A stretch of DNA of 25,751 bases from Proteiniphilum sp. UBA4084 (GCA_002383605.1 DFYK01000003.1:4306-30056), one strand, 5' to 3'; numbered from the stretch's first letter, positions 8,951-16,692 are shown. Notes: generated by a model from the letters alone, not told the origin. Made by a program: numbers and translations.

Positions 8951-9934
8951 TTAAAATGAATCTCTTTTTTTAATTACCGTGGGCAGATAGGTTTGTATAG
9001 CATGGTTGTTCAATACAAATTCGGCCGCAATCTTTCCCATTTCATGCCAGTCAATCCCAATGCTGGCAATACCATTTTGAATCACCTCAAAAAAAGGATT
9101 TTCATTATAAGCCAGTAATCCATAATCTTTCCGGGGTTTTAATCCCTCTATATTTCCCTGTTTAACAATCTCTACTACATCTTCCTGCTTGATAACCAGA
9201 TAAAAATAATTTTTCTGGACAGTAGTTTTTTCCAAAATTTCATCCAAAATGCCAAATTCAAAATGATTATCGAGACAGAAGTTGCTGAATGCTGCTTTGC
9301 TGCTTTGTGGGTGCTTGTGAAACTTATTGAGAACAAAAATCAGTTTTTTGTATTTACCCAGCTCGCTTTTAATGGTGGCCAATGCATCATAGAGCCCATT
9401 GTCAAAATCCTGACAAACATAGGAATACCCGTCTTTGTCAAATTTTCCGAAATCGAGCAGCAACAACTTCTTTTTATCTATTTTCGATAGTACATCGGAG
9501 AACTTTTCATTATCGTAATTCATGACCAGATATTTGTTATACCTGCCAATGGACTCATGAACGATGTTGTTGAACAAGTGTTCGTTATATTGATGAAACC
9601 AAAGATCTATTTTGTAGGATTTGGGAAGTCTGGATACAAGGATGGTGTGTAAGACCTCTTTAAAGGGAGAATACTCGTCGAGTAATAATAGAATATTCTT
9701 GGTGTGAGAAGCCACAAAATAGTTTTTCCCGTGAATGGCATCAATCACGCCACGTTCCCGCAAATCGGAGAGGGCTTTAAATACCGTATCCCTTGATACT
9801 GAGAATTGCCGGCTCAAATGGTTGATCGATGGTATCTTTTCACCCACCGTTAATTCATTTGCAGCAAGCGCATCCTGAATGTATTCTGCCAGTTGCTGTA
9901 CTTTGGTACTCTTCCCGTTAAATTTGAAATCCAT
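8951..9934 (-). CDS. fucR: GntR-family transcriptional regulator of L-fucose utilisation
   Basis: The 327-residue protein has an N-terminal GntR winged helix-turn-helix (about residues 10-75: LAEYIQDALAANELTVGEKI, PSINHLSRQFSVSRDTVFKA, LRERGVIDAIHGKNYFV). A LacI/periplasmic-binding-protein-like ligand domain follows from about residue 80 (KNILLLLDEY... through DYGLLAYNENPFFEVIQNG and WHEMGKIAAEFVL). This is the architecture of FucR of Bacteroides thetaiotaomicron, a repressor that senses L-fucose and controls the adjacent fuc operon. Here too it sits directly upstream of fucI on the same strand. Near-identical candidate operators lie before fucI and before fucR itself, which suggests autoregulation. 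The ligand is inferred from family and neighbours. Confidence 0.9.
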   Translation of the reverse strand: MDFKFNGKSTKVQQLAEYIQDALAANELTVGEKIPSINHLSRQFSVSRDTVFKALSDLRERGVIDAIHGKNYFVASHTKNILLLLDEYSPFKEVLHTILVSRLPKSYKIDLWFHQYNEHLFNNIVHESIGRYNKYLVMNYDNEKFSDVLSKIDKKKLLLLDFGKFDKDGYSYVCQDFDNGLYDALATIKSELGKYKKLIFVLNKFHKHPQSSKAAFSNFCLDNHFEFGILDEILEKTTVQKNYFYLVIKQEDVVEIVKQGNIEGLKPRKDYGLLAYNENPFFEVIQNGIASIGIDWHEMGKIAAEFVLNNHAIQTYLPTVIKKRDSF

Positions 9935-9968
9935 CTATGTAAGTCTTCACGTGTCACAGGGTATACTG

Positions 9969-9985
9969 TTCTGTACTGTGCTGAT
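9969..9985. promoter_or_regulatory. Candidate FucR operator upstream of fucR
   Basis: TTCTGTACTGTGCTGAT matches the fucI-upstream site at 8877-8893 in 16 of 17 positions. It ends 8 bp downstream (in the direction of fucR transcription) of a TAnnTTTG box at 9994-10001. A bound repressor would therefore cover the start of transcription, consistent with negative autoregulation. Confidence 0.6.
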
Positions 9986-9993
9986 CGTAGCAA

Positions 9994-10001
9994 CAAAGGT
10001 A
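9994..10001 (-). promoter_or_regulatory. -7 promoter box of fucR
   Basis: The minus strand reads TACCTTTG, a perfect match to the Bacteroidetes -7 consensus TAnnTTTG, about 60 bp upstream of the fucR ATG. The AT-rich sequence about 20 bp further upstream shows no exact TTTG -33 element. Confidence 0.55.
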
Positions 10002-10128
10002 TCTGGTTAATATTAAATAAAAAAATGTTTTTGTATGTTTTGCAGCATATTTTGTGTCAGAAATGACAAGTTAACAAAATGCTCAGGAAAAGCTTGATTT
10101 CATTTTAAAGCGCAGGACATTAGATGAA

Positions 10129-10161
10129 AAAGGAGTGAATTCTATTGTAATTCACCCCTTT
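10129..10161 (-). terminator. Rho-independent terminator of the TPL/tryptophanase-like gene
   Basis: On the minus strand, AAAGGGGTGAATT and AATTCACTCCTTT form a 13-bp stem with one mismatched or wobble pair around a 7-base loop. A U-rich run (TTTTTCATCT) follows. It lies 13 bp past the stop codon of the lyase gene, so that gene is transcribed separately from fucR. Confidence 0.8.
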
Positions 10162-10174
10162 CGTTCAATACATT

Positions 10175-11623
10175 TTATAAACTATCACCAAAATCTTCTT
10201 TAAACTTTGCGATCAGTTTCTGTGGCCAGTCGCTCACCGGCTCCAGTCCTCCCATAAAGAAGCGGAGTACAGGTGGTTCATAGACAAATCGCAGGCCACC
10301 AATTAGTTCCCGGTTTTCGTATAACCAGTTCATTCTGTCTTCCACGTATTTAATCTGCGAGAGTGTGAATACGCGTCGCGGTACTGCCAGGCGGACAAGT
10401 TCCATATCGGCGTACGTTTCATTGCCATATTCATCACGCTGGTTGGAGATAGAGCCGCGCTCCATGCCACGGATTCCGGAAATCAGATAAAGCGCTGCCG
10501 CGAGTGCCCCCGCGGGGTATTCATTTTGTGGAATATGAGCACATACCTGCATTGCATCTACGTGTGCGCCCAGCACGCCAGCCGGTTTGACCATGGGAAT
10601 GCCGTGCGCATCGAGTGAGTTTACAAGGTAGGCAATGAAGTTGGGGCTCTGACTGATCATGGTCTCATCGAGTGTTTCATACAGTCCAACAGCCATGGCT
10701 TCAATTTCACGAACCGAGATGCCGCCATAGGTCAGAAAACCTTCAAACAACGGTACCAGCGCTTCAAGTTCCCGATAAATGTCGGGGTTATTGGTGCAGA
10801 TACCTCCCCCACGTGATGAGCTAAGCTTGCGGGCGGAGAAATAAACAATGTCGGCCAGGCCGGTCATCGTTTGAATGACCTCTCCCATGGTGCTCTCTTT
10901 GAATTCTTCCTCACGCTGTATAACCAGATATGCGTTTTCTCCCAGTAAACTGGCATCCAGTACGAGACGGATATTGTATTTGTCGGCAATGCTTCTTACA
11001 TCCCTCAGGTTTTGAACCGAAAATGGCTGTCCCCCGATCAGGTTGGTCGATGCCTCCATACGGATGAAAGGGATATTTTTGGCTCCGTGAATCTTGATGA
11101 TTTCTTCCAGTTTTTCAAGGTTCATGTTTCCTTTGAAAGGATGGGAAGAGTTGATGACATACGCTTCGTCGTACAGCAATTCTGCAATTTTCCCGCCATA
11201 CTGTGTGATGTGTGCCATGGCGGTGGTGAAATGGTAGTTCATCGGTACCAGGTTTCCTTTGCGCACGTAGGCGTTCGATAAGATGTTTTCTGCGGCACGT
11301 CCCTGATGTACAGGCAGGTAATACTTTTTACCCAGCACTTCCTCCACCGCTTTCTGCAGGCGGAAAAAACTTTGTGATCCGGCATAGGCATCATCTGCCT
11401 GCATCATCGCCGCCATCTGATTGTCGCTCATGGCATTGGTGCCGCTGTCTGTGAGCATATCCAGGAAAACATCTTTCGTATTCAGCCTGAAGGTGTTGAA
11501 TCCGCCTTCCTGCAATGCTTCCAGTCTTCTTTCAATGGGTACTAAGTGTAATTTTTGCACAACCCTTACTTTGTGCAGCTCTAACGGTATATTTTCACCG
11601 TTATAAAATTTAATTTCATTCAT
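10175..11623 (-). CDS. Tyrosine phenol-lyase/tryptophanase-family PLP-dependent lyase, divergent active site
   Basis: The 482-residue protein aligns by eye along its whole length with tyrosine phenol-lyase (TPL) and tryptophanase, beta-eliminating PLP enzymes. Features shared with TPL are LTDSGTNAMSD, DDAYAGSQSFF (Tyr71), HQGRAAEN (Arg100), FTT (Phe123-Thr124), TNLIGGQP (Asn185), the aspartate of LDAS (Asp214), the PLP lysine in FSARK, GIRGMERG (Arg381, typical of TPL rather than tryptophanase) and LRFF (Phe448-449). Several normally fixed positions differ. The Arg that follows the PLP-binding Asp (DATR or DSAR) is Leu here (DASL), KKD is RKL, and the GGH of GGHAVFLDA is GVL. The reaction is therefore uncertain and could be a C-beta elimination on another amino acid. 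The gene is monocistronic, with its own -7 box and terminator. Confidence 0.85.
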   Translation of the reverse strand: MNEIKFYNGENIPLELHKVRVVQKLHLVPIERRLEALQEGGFNTFRLNTKDVFLDMLTDSGTNAMSDNQMAAMMQADDAYAGSQSFFRLQKAVEEVLGKKYYLPVHQGRAAENILSNAYVRKGNLVPMNYHFTTAMAHITQYGGKIAELLYDEAYVINSSHPFKGNMNLEKLEEIIKIHGAKNIPFIRMEASTNLIGGQPFSVQNLRDVRSIADKYNIRLVLDASLLGENAYLVIQREEEFKESTMGEVIQTMTGLADIVYFSARKLSSSRGGGICTNNPDIYRELEALVPLFEGFLTYGGISVREIEAMAVGLYETLDETMISQSPNFIAYLVNSLDAHGIPMVKPAGVLGAHVDAMQVCAHIPQNEYPAGALAAALYLISGIRGMERGSISNQRDEYGNETYADMELVRLAVPRRVFTLSQIKYVEDRMNWLYENRELIGGLRFVYEPPVLRFFMGGLEPVSDWPQKLIAKFKEDFGDSL

Positions 11624-11724
11624 GAGATTTGTGTGCGTCTATCTGATTGTATAAATTATGTCGTTTTTTGTTGAAAATTGATGCTAATTTCGGAGCTTAT
11701 CCAACAAATCATGATTTAAAACTG

Positions 11725-11732
11725 CAAATGTA
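11725..11732 (-). promoter_or_regulatory. -7 promoter box of the TPL/tryptophanase-like gene
   Basis: The minus strand reads TACATTTG, matching TAnnTTTG, about 100 bp upstream of the lyase ATG in the divergent 274-bp gap. A TTTC lies about 21 bp further upstream in place of a perfect TTTG -33 element. Confidence 0.45.
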
Positions 11733-11836
11733 AAACAAAATTATCAAAAGATGAAAACCGGTTGCATCTATTTTTTTATTATGCAACAATTCTGAAATAT
11801 TTTGCTGTACAGGAAATTCGTTTAGCGAAAAATCCC

Positions 11837-11844
11837 TATATTTG
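11837..11844 (+). promoter_or_regulatory. -7 promoter box of the ROK kinase gene
   Basis: TATATTTG matches the Bacteroidetes -7 consensus and lies 53 bp upstream of the kinase ATG. No correctly spaced TTTG -33 element is evident. Confidence 0.5.
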
Positions 11845-11897
11845 TCCAAATTAATCACATTCAAACATCATTGACTAACTTTTAATAAAAACGAATC

Positions 11898-12860
11898 ATG
11901 GATAAACCCTATGTAGTAGGTATCGACGTGGGCGGCACCAATACTGTTGCCGGCATTGTAGACAAAAGAGGACAGATTTTAATAAGCGGAAGCATTAAAA
12001 CTTCCAAACATTTACAGGTAGAAGATTATCTCGATGAACTCACCGAGCTGATTGACGGGCTCATTGCTGAAGTAACGACCAAAGATCAGATCAAGGGAAT
12101 TGGTGCCGGTACTCCCAACGGCAACTACTTCACCGGAAGCATTGAGTTTGCTCCCAATCTTCCCTGGAAAGGAGTGATTCCTTTTGCCCAGATGCTGGAA
12201 GACAGGGTCGGTATCCCGGTGGCACTCACCAACGATGCCAACGCGGCAGCCATTGGTGAAATGACCTATGGTGCGGCCCGTGGGATGAAGGACTTCATCG
12301 TTATCACGCTGGGTACCGGTGTGGGAAGTGGTATCGTGGTGAACGGACAGCTGGTCTACGGCCACGATGGTTTTGCCGGTGAGCTGGGACACGTGATCGT
12401 ACGTCGTCACAACGGACGTATGTGCGGTTGTGGCAGAACAGGATGTCTTGAGGCTTATTCATCGGCAACGGGAGTGGCCCGGACAGCACGTGAGTATCTT
12501 GAACTGCGGCCCGACACACAGACACGGCTTCGCAGCATCCCCATTGATGACATTACCTCTAAAGATGTGTTTGATGCGGCGATGAACGGAGATGAGATGG
12601 CGAAAGAGATATTTAAGTTTACCGGCGAGATGCTGGGAGAAGCTTTTGCCGATTTCGTGGCATTTTCCAGCCCGGAAGCAATCATTCTCTTCGGTGGATT
12701 ATCCAAAGCCGGTGACCTCATCATGAATCCCATTCGGGAGAGCATGGAAAAAAACTTGCTGAACATTTTCAAGAATAAGGTAAAACTGATGTTCTCAGAA
12801 CTTAAAGAGAGCGATGCAGCCGTGCTGGGCGCAAGCGCGCTCGGTTGGGAAGTAAAATAA
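11898..12860 (+). CDS. ROK-family sugar kinase, probable glucokinase
   Basis: The 320-residue protein begins with the ATP phosphate-binding motif GIDVGGTNT. It has the catalytic-aspartate motif LTNDANAAAIGE, the second nucleotide motif ITLGTGVGSGIVVNG, and the ROK zinc-binding stretch from GHVIVRRH to CGCGRTGCLE. An adenosine-type motif, IILFGGLSKAGDL, lies near the C-terminus. ROK kinases phosphorylate hexoses at the C6 hydroxyl using ATP in the cytoplasm. In Bacteroidetes this length and pattern is usually called glucokinase, but N-acetyl-hexosamine or mannose kinases look similar. The gene has its own -7 box and terminator and is transcribed divergently from the lyase gene. There is no sign of a helix-turn-helix domain, so it is not a ROK repressor. 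Confidence 0.88.
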   Translation: MDKPYVVGIDVGGTNTVAGIVDKRGQILISGSIKTSKHLQVEDYLDELTELIDGLIAEVTTKDQIKGIGAGTPNGNYFTGSIEFAPNLPWKGVIPFAQMLEDRVGIPVALTNDANAAAIGEMTYGAARGMKDFIVITLGTGVGSGIVVNGQLVYGHDGFAGELGHVIVRRHNGRMCGCGRTGCLEAYSSATGVARTAREYLELRPDTQTRLRSIPIDDITSKDVFDAAMNGDEMAKEIFKFTGEMLGEAFADFVAFSSPEAIILFGGLSKAGDLIMNPIRESMEKNLLNIFKNKVKLMFSELKESDAAVLGASALGWEVK

Positions 12861-12901
12861 TGGAAACGCTCCGGTGTAATCCGGACTTCTTTATGAAGGT
12901 G

Positions 12902-12936
12902 GGGATATTGCTATCAGTATCCCTGCTTGTTTTTTT
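12902..12936 (+). terminator. Rho-independent terminator of the ROK kinase gene
   Basis: GGGATATTG and CAGTATCCC form a 9-bp stem (one T-G wobble) around the tetraloop CTAT, followed by TGCTTGTTTTTTT. It begins 41 bp after the kinase stop codon. Confidence 0.8.
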
Positions 12937-13006
12937 GTAACATTTCTGTAGCCAAAACTTCATGATAGCTTAACCGCAAAAATTGTTTCATATGCTTTTT
13001 TTGGCG

Positions 13007-13111
13007 TAATATTGCAGTGTTAAACATTTTTCATTCTCTCTATAATTAAGTGCTGCTTCTACAGGAAGCCACATGGTTCAGCCCGCAAGTGATTGTAGGC
13101 TGTTTTTTTTT
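13007..13111 (+). ncRNA. Candidate small RNA between the ROK kinase and purH
   Basis: The 309-bp gap between the kinase and purH holds two terminators. The second (13079-13111) is not needed by the kinase, which already ends at 12936. It lies before purH's own -7 box at 13144, so an independent transcript is suggested. A -7-like box, TAATATTG (13007-13014, one mismatch to TAnnTTTG), has an ATTG 21 bp upstream (12982-12985) as a possible -33 element. Transcription from there would begin near 13020 and give an RNA of about 90 nt. Its 3' half contains a small hairpin (GCTTC/GAAGC near 13053-13067) and the terminator hairpin. No open reading frame of note is seen. I do not recognise a known RNA family. 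An attenuator for purH is the main alternative. Confidence 0.4.
13079..13111 (+). terminator. Strong intrinsic terminator upstream of purH
   Basis: CAGCC-c-GCAA pairs with TTGT-a-GGCTG (one internal mismatch and one G-T pair) around the GNRA-type tetraloop GTGA. Nine consecutive T follow. It ends the candidate small RNA, or would attenuate read-through into purH. Confidence 0.75.
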
Positions 13112-13143
13112 AATCAAATCTCGAAAATGACCGATAGATTTCA

Positions 13144-13151
13144 TACCTTTG
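13144..13151 (+). promoter_or_regulatory. -7 promoter box of purH
   Basis: TACCTTTG matches TAnnTTTG and ends 18 bp before the purH start codon at 13170. It lies downstream of the terminator at 13079-13111, so purH and probably the mre genes can be transcribed independently. No exact TTTG -33 element is found. Confidence 0.5.
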
Positions 13152-13169
13152 TAATCCTTTAAAAATAAC

Positions 13170-14711
13170 ATGCCAAAAAGACAGGAGATGTCACAAAAAA
13201 TTCAAACAGCCCTCATTTCGGTATATCACAAGGAGGGCTTAGAAGAAATACTTCAGGAACTAAACAACTTACGCATCAAATTTATTTCCACGGGCGGGAC
13301 AAAGGAATTTATCCAGTCATTGGGTTACGAATGTGAGGCAGTGGAGGATGTGAGCGGCTATCCTTCCATCCTTGGTGGACGGGTGAAAACGCTCCATCCT
13401 AAGATTTTCGGTGGTATCCTTTATCGCCGTGACAATGAATCCGATAAAAAACAGGTGAAATCTTACGATATTCCTTCCATCGATCTGGTGATTGTAGATC
13501 TATATCCTTTCGAAGAGACTGTGGCTGCAGGAGGTGCCGAAGACGAAATTATCGAGAAAATTGATATTGGTGGTATCTCACTGATTCGAGGTGCGGCAAA
13601 AAACTACAAAGATGTACTCATTGTAGCCTCCAAAAACCAGTATAAGCCGCTGCTCGACCTGTTAAAAGAGAAGCAGGGAGTAACTGCCCTGGAAGACCGT
13701 CGCTGGTTTGCAAAAGAAGCTTTTAAAGTCTCTTCGGGTTACGATTCAGCCATATTCAACTATTTTGATGGAGAAGAACGCTCGGCATTCCGTCTGTCTC
13801 TTGATGCGGGCAAACAGCTCCGTTATGGAGAGAATCCCCATCAGAAAGGAATATTCTACGGTAATTTTGAGGAAATATTCGAACAACTGCATGGCAAAGA
13901 AATATCCTACAACAACCTTCTCGATATTGATGCGGCGGTTTCCCTGATCTCTGATTTCGATGAGACGGCGCTGGCTATTCTCAAGCACAACAATGCCTGT
14001 GGCATGGCCTGCCGGCCTACCGTGAAAGAGGCATGGGATGCAGCACTGGCAGCCGACCCGGTTTCGGCCTTTGGCGGCATCGTGGTGACCAACAGACCTG
14101 TGGATAAGGAAGCTGCAGCAGCCATTCACGAGATATTTTTTGAGGTGATCATCGCGCCTGCCTACGATAAAGAGGCACTCGATATTTTGTTTCAAAAGAA
14201 AAATCGCATAATTTTGGTGCTGAAATCACCGGAGAGAGCTACACAACAGTTGCAATACCGTTCTGTATTGAATGGTATGCTGGTGCAGGATAAAAACGAG
14301 AGTGTACAGTCGGCAGAAAATCTGCAGGTAATGACACAAACAGCACCCGACGATCGGGAAACCCGGGATCTGCTTTTTGCCAATATCCTGGTGAAACACA
14401 CCAAGTCGAATGCCATTGTTTTGGCCAAAAACAAACAGCTCATAGCCAGTGGTACCGGACAGACATCACGGGTAGATGCCCTGAAACAGGCCATTGAAAA
14501 GGCAGCTGCCTTTCATTTCGATCTGCAGGGTGCAGTCATGGCCAGTGATGCTTTCTTCCCTTTTCCCGATTGTGTGGAAATAGCGCAGCAGGCAGGCGTG
14601 ACTGCGGTTATTCAGCCGGGTGGCTCCATACGGGATGCCGAATCCATTGAATATTGTAATCAGCATGGCATGGCCATGGTTACCACGGGCGTGAGACATT
14701 TTAAACATTAA
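13170..14711 (+). CDS. purH: Bifunctional AICAR formyltransferase/IMP cyclohydrolase
   Basis: The 513-residue protein catalyses the last two steps of de novo IMP synthesis: formylation of AICAR by 10-formyl-tetrahydrofolate, then ring closure. The N-terminal IMP cyclohydrolase domain (to about residue 190) shows KIQTALISVYHKEGLEE, FISTGGTKEFI, YPSILGGRVKTLHPKIFGG and DIGGISLIRGAAKN. The C-terminal AICAR transformylase domain shows LRYGENPHQKG, ILKHNNACG (the Lys-His pair of the active site), DPVSAFGGIV and SDAFFPFPDCVE. The start at 13170 is followed by a second in-frame ATG at 13188 (MSQKIQTALI) that would also fit the family. The gene is 46 bp upstream of mreB. This purH-mre order recurs in Bacteroidales as I recall it. 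Confidence 0.97.
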   Translation: MPKRQEMSQKIQTALISVYHKEGLEEILQELNNLRIKFISTGGTKEFIQSLGYECEAVEDVSGYPSILGGRVKTLHPKIFGGILYRRDNESDKKQVKSYDIPSIDLVIVDLYPFEETVAAGGAEDEIIEKIDIGGISLIRGAAKNYKDVLIVASKNQYKPLLDLLKEKQGVTALEDRRWFAKEAFKVSSGYDSAIFNYFDGEERSAFRLSLDAGKQLRYGENPHQKGIFYGNFEEIFEQLHGKEISYNNLLDIDAAVSLISDFDETALAILKHNNACGMACRPTVKEAWDAALAADPVSAFGGIVVTNRPVDKEAAAAIHEIFFEVIIAPAYDKEALDILFQKKNRIILVLKSPERATQQLQYRSVLNGMLVQDKNESVQSAENLQVMTQTAPDDRETRDLLFANILVKHTKSNAIVLAKNKQLIASGTGQTSRVDALKQAIEKAAAFHFDLQGAVMASDAFFPFPDCVEIAQQAGVTAVIQPGGSIRDAESIEYCNQHGMAMVTTGVRHFKH

Positions 14712-14718
14712 TACAAAA

Positions 14719-14741
14719 GGCGGACGCTCAGGGCGGACGCT
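14719..14741 (+). repeat. Short direct repeat between purH and mreB
   Basis: GGCGGACGCT occurs twice (14719-14728 and 14732-14741), three bases apart, in the 46-bp gap. It may be a simple local duplication. No function is evident. Confidence 0.6.
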
Positions 14742-14757
14742 GATAACATACTATATT

Positions 14758-15783
14758 ATGGGTTTATTTTCATTTACGCAGGAGTTGGCGATGGACCTTG
14801 GTACTGCTAATTCGGTCATCGTGAACAATGCCGGGAAGATTTTGCTTGACGAACCTTCCATCGTGGCGTTGGATCGCAAGACCGACAAAATGATTGCTTT
14901 GGGTGAAAAAGCAAGGCAGATGCATGGGAAGACGCACGAGAATATTCGTACGGTAAGACCGTTAAGGGACGGAGTAATAGCCGACTTTAACGCCGCGGAA
15001 CAGATGATTCGCGGGATGATTAAAATGGCCAATAAAAACAAAGGAGGTCTGTTCTCTCCCTCATTACGCGTGGTAATCTGTATCCCTTCCGGGAGCACAG
15101 AAGTAGAAATACGTGCCGTCCGCGACTCGGCTGAACATGCCGGAGGGCGCGATGTATATATGATCTTCGAGCCCATGGCAGCTGCATTGGGAATAGGTCT
15201 TGATGTGGAAGCCCCCGAAGGAAACATGATCGTGGACATAGGTGGTGGTACGACGGAGATCGCTGTAATTTCACTGGGTGGTATTGTTTCCAATAAATCG
15301 ATCAAGATTGCCGGAGATGATTTTACCGAAGATATTCAGGATTACATGGGGCGGCAACACAATATCAAAGTGGGTGACCGCACGGCAGAACAAATAAAGA
15401 TCATGGTGGGATCGGTACTGACCGAACTTGAAAATCCACCCGAAGACTTTGTTGTTCACGGTCCTAACCGAATGACCTCCCTGCCGATGGATGTACCCGT
15501 CTCTTATCAGGAAGTTGCTCATTGCATCGAGAAATCGGTTACGAAAGTCGATTCGGCCGTGTTGAGCGCACTGGAACAGACCCCACCGGAGCTGTATGCC
15601 GATATTGTTCGAAATGGCATCTACCTGACTGGTGGAGGCGCCCTCTTGCGTGGTCTCGACAAACGATTGACAGATAAGATCGGTATCCCATTCAGGGTAG
15701 TGGATGATCCGTTGCACATGGTGGCAAAGGGAACCAGCATCGCGTTGAGGAACATTGATAAATTTACTTTCTTGATGCGATAA
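14758..15783 (+). CDS. mreB: Rod shape-determining protein, bacterial actin MreB
   Basis: The 341-residue protein has the actin-fold nucleotide motifs: MDLGTANSVIV (phosphate 1), MIVDIGGGTTEIAVIS (phosphate 2) and YLTGGGALLRGLDKRL (adenosine). The short N-terminus MGLFSFTQE is the usual membrane-contacting region. MreB forms membrane-bound filaments that position the elongation machinery (MreC, MreD, PBP2, RodA), all encoded directly downstream here. Length and motifs are normal. The family is certain. Confidence 0.98.
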   Translation: MGLFSFTQELAMDLGTANSVIVNNAGKILLDEPSIVALDRKTDKMIALGEKARQMHGKTHENIRTVRPLRDGVIADFNAAEQMIRGMIKMANKNKGGLFSPSLRVVICIPSGSTEVEIRAVRDSAEHAGGRDVYMIFEPMAAALGIGLDVEAPEGNMIVDIGGGTTEIAVISLGGIVSNKSIKIAGDDFTEDIQDYMGRQHNIKVGDRTAEQIKIMVGSVLTELENPPEDFVVHGPNRMTSLPMDVPVSYQEVAHCIEKSVTKVDSAVLSALEQTPPELYADIVRNGIYLTGGGALLRGLDKRLTDKIGIPFRVVDDPLHMVAKGTSIALRNIDKFTFLMR

Positions 15784-15785
15784 AT

Positions 15786-15818
15786 AGCTGTCGGCTTTTA
15801 GCATTGAGCTATTGGCTT
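15786..15818 (+). repeat. Imperfect direct repeat between mreB and mreC
   Basis: AGCTGTCGGCTT (15786-15797) and AGCTATTGGCTT (15807-15818) are 21 bp apart and match in 9 of 12 positions. They fill most of the 60-bp gap. They look like a degenerate tandem unit with no obvious role. Confidence 0.4.
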
Positions 15819-15843
15819 ATATCACGGACAATGGCAGGCTTGC

Positions 15844-16692
15844 ATGCGAAATCTTTTCAACTTCATCCTCCGAAACAGTCACTGGCTGGTAGCAATATTA
15901 CTTGTTGCTTTCAGCTTCTATCTTGTTTTTGCTCATAATTCATACCAGCGGAGTGTTTATCTTACCTCTGCGAACAGCGTGACAGGATGGTTTTATACGA
16001 CAACCAACAACATTACCTCGTTCTTTCTTTTGAAAAAGAACAATGCAGATTTGTTGGAACGAAACGCGGAGCTAGAGGAGAGATTTCATACTTTACGGGT
16101 GTTTCTGGACAGCCTCATCAATACCGACTCGGTGGTTGTGGAAGCTTTTGCTCTCGATTCGGTTGGCATTCAACATTTTGACTTTATCCCGGCAGGCGTA
16201 GTCAACATGAGTTTTTCGGGAGTCAATAATTTCATTACTCTCGACAAAGGAGCAGCGCACGGTATCAAACGCGATATGGGTGTGATTTCGCAACAAGGTG
16301 TGGTGGGGGTGGTTGCCAGCGTATCACCTAATTTCTCGGTTGTCATTCCCATCATCAACCCCAAATTCAGGTTGAGTGCACGGTTGAGAAACTCCGAGAA
16401 TTACGGTTCCGTCTCATGGGATGGGAGCAACATCCGGCGGGCACAATTGCAGGATCTACCCAAACATGAGGTTTTTCACGAGGGGGATACGGTATTGACA
16501 AGTTTTTCCCGCATCTTTCCAAAGAATACCATTATCGGCTTCGTGAGCGATACCGGTAAGTCGGTTGACGATAATTTCAACACGTTTAACGTACAACTGG
16601 CAACCGATTTTTACACACTACAGGATGTGCTGGTAATAAACGATCGGTTTTACGATGAGCAACAAACCCTTGAAGAGACTTTGCAACAATGA
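15844..16692 (+). CDS. mreC: Rod shape-determining protein MreC
   Basis: The 282-residue protein has a short cytoplasmic N-terminus, one membrane helix (about residues 13-30, HWLVAILLVAFSFYLVFA), and a helical/coiled-coil stretch (about 58-85, KKNNADLLERNAELEERF). A periplasmic MreC beta domain follows, with typical motifs such as GVNNFITLDKGAAHGIKRDM, GVISQQGVVGVVASV and RLRNSENYGSVSWDG. MreC links MreB to PBP2 and RodA in the elongasome. Its stop overlaps the mreD start by 4 bp (ATGA), so the two are translationally coupled. Confidence 0.96.
   Translation: MRNLFNFILRNSHWLVAILLVAFSFYLVFAHNSYQRSVYLTSANSVTGWFYTTTNNITSFFLLKKNNADLLERNAELEERFHTLRVFLDSLINTDSVVVEAFALDSVGIQHFDFIPAGVVNMSFSGVNNFITLDKGAAHGIKRDMGVISQQGVVGVVASVSPNFSVVIPIINPKFRLSARLRNSENYGSVSWDGSNIRRAQLQDLPKHEVFHEGDTVLTSFSRIFPKNTIIGFVSDTGKSVDDNFNTFNVQLATDFYTLQDVLVINDRFYDEQQTLEETLQQ

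Noticed and set aside
11898..12860. ROK protein as a transcriptional repressor (NagC/XylR type)
   Set aside because: It has no N-terminal helix-turn-helix and has full kinase motifs and kinase length.
13021..13169. Purine riboswitch or attenuator for purH
   Set aside because: No purine-riboswitch core is visible, and a -7 box lies between the terminator and purH. Attenuation is kept only as an alternative to the small-RNA reading.
14751..15305. Open frame of 184 codons on the minus strand inside mreB
   Set aside because: It lies wholly within the well-conserved mreB and its translation has no recognisable domain.
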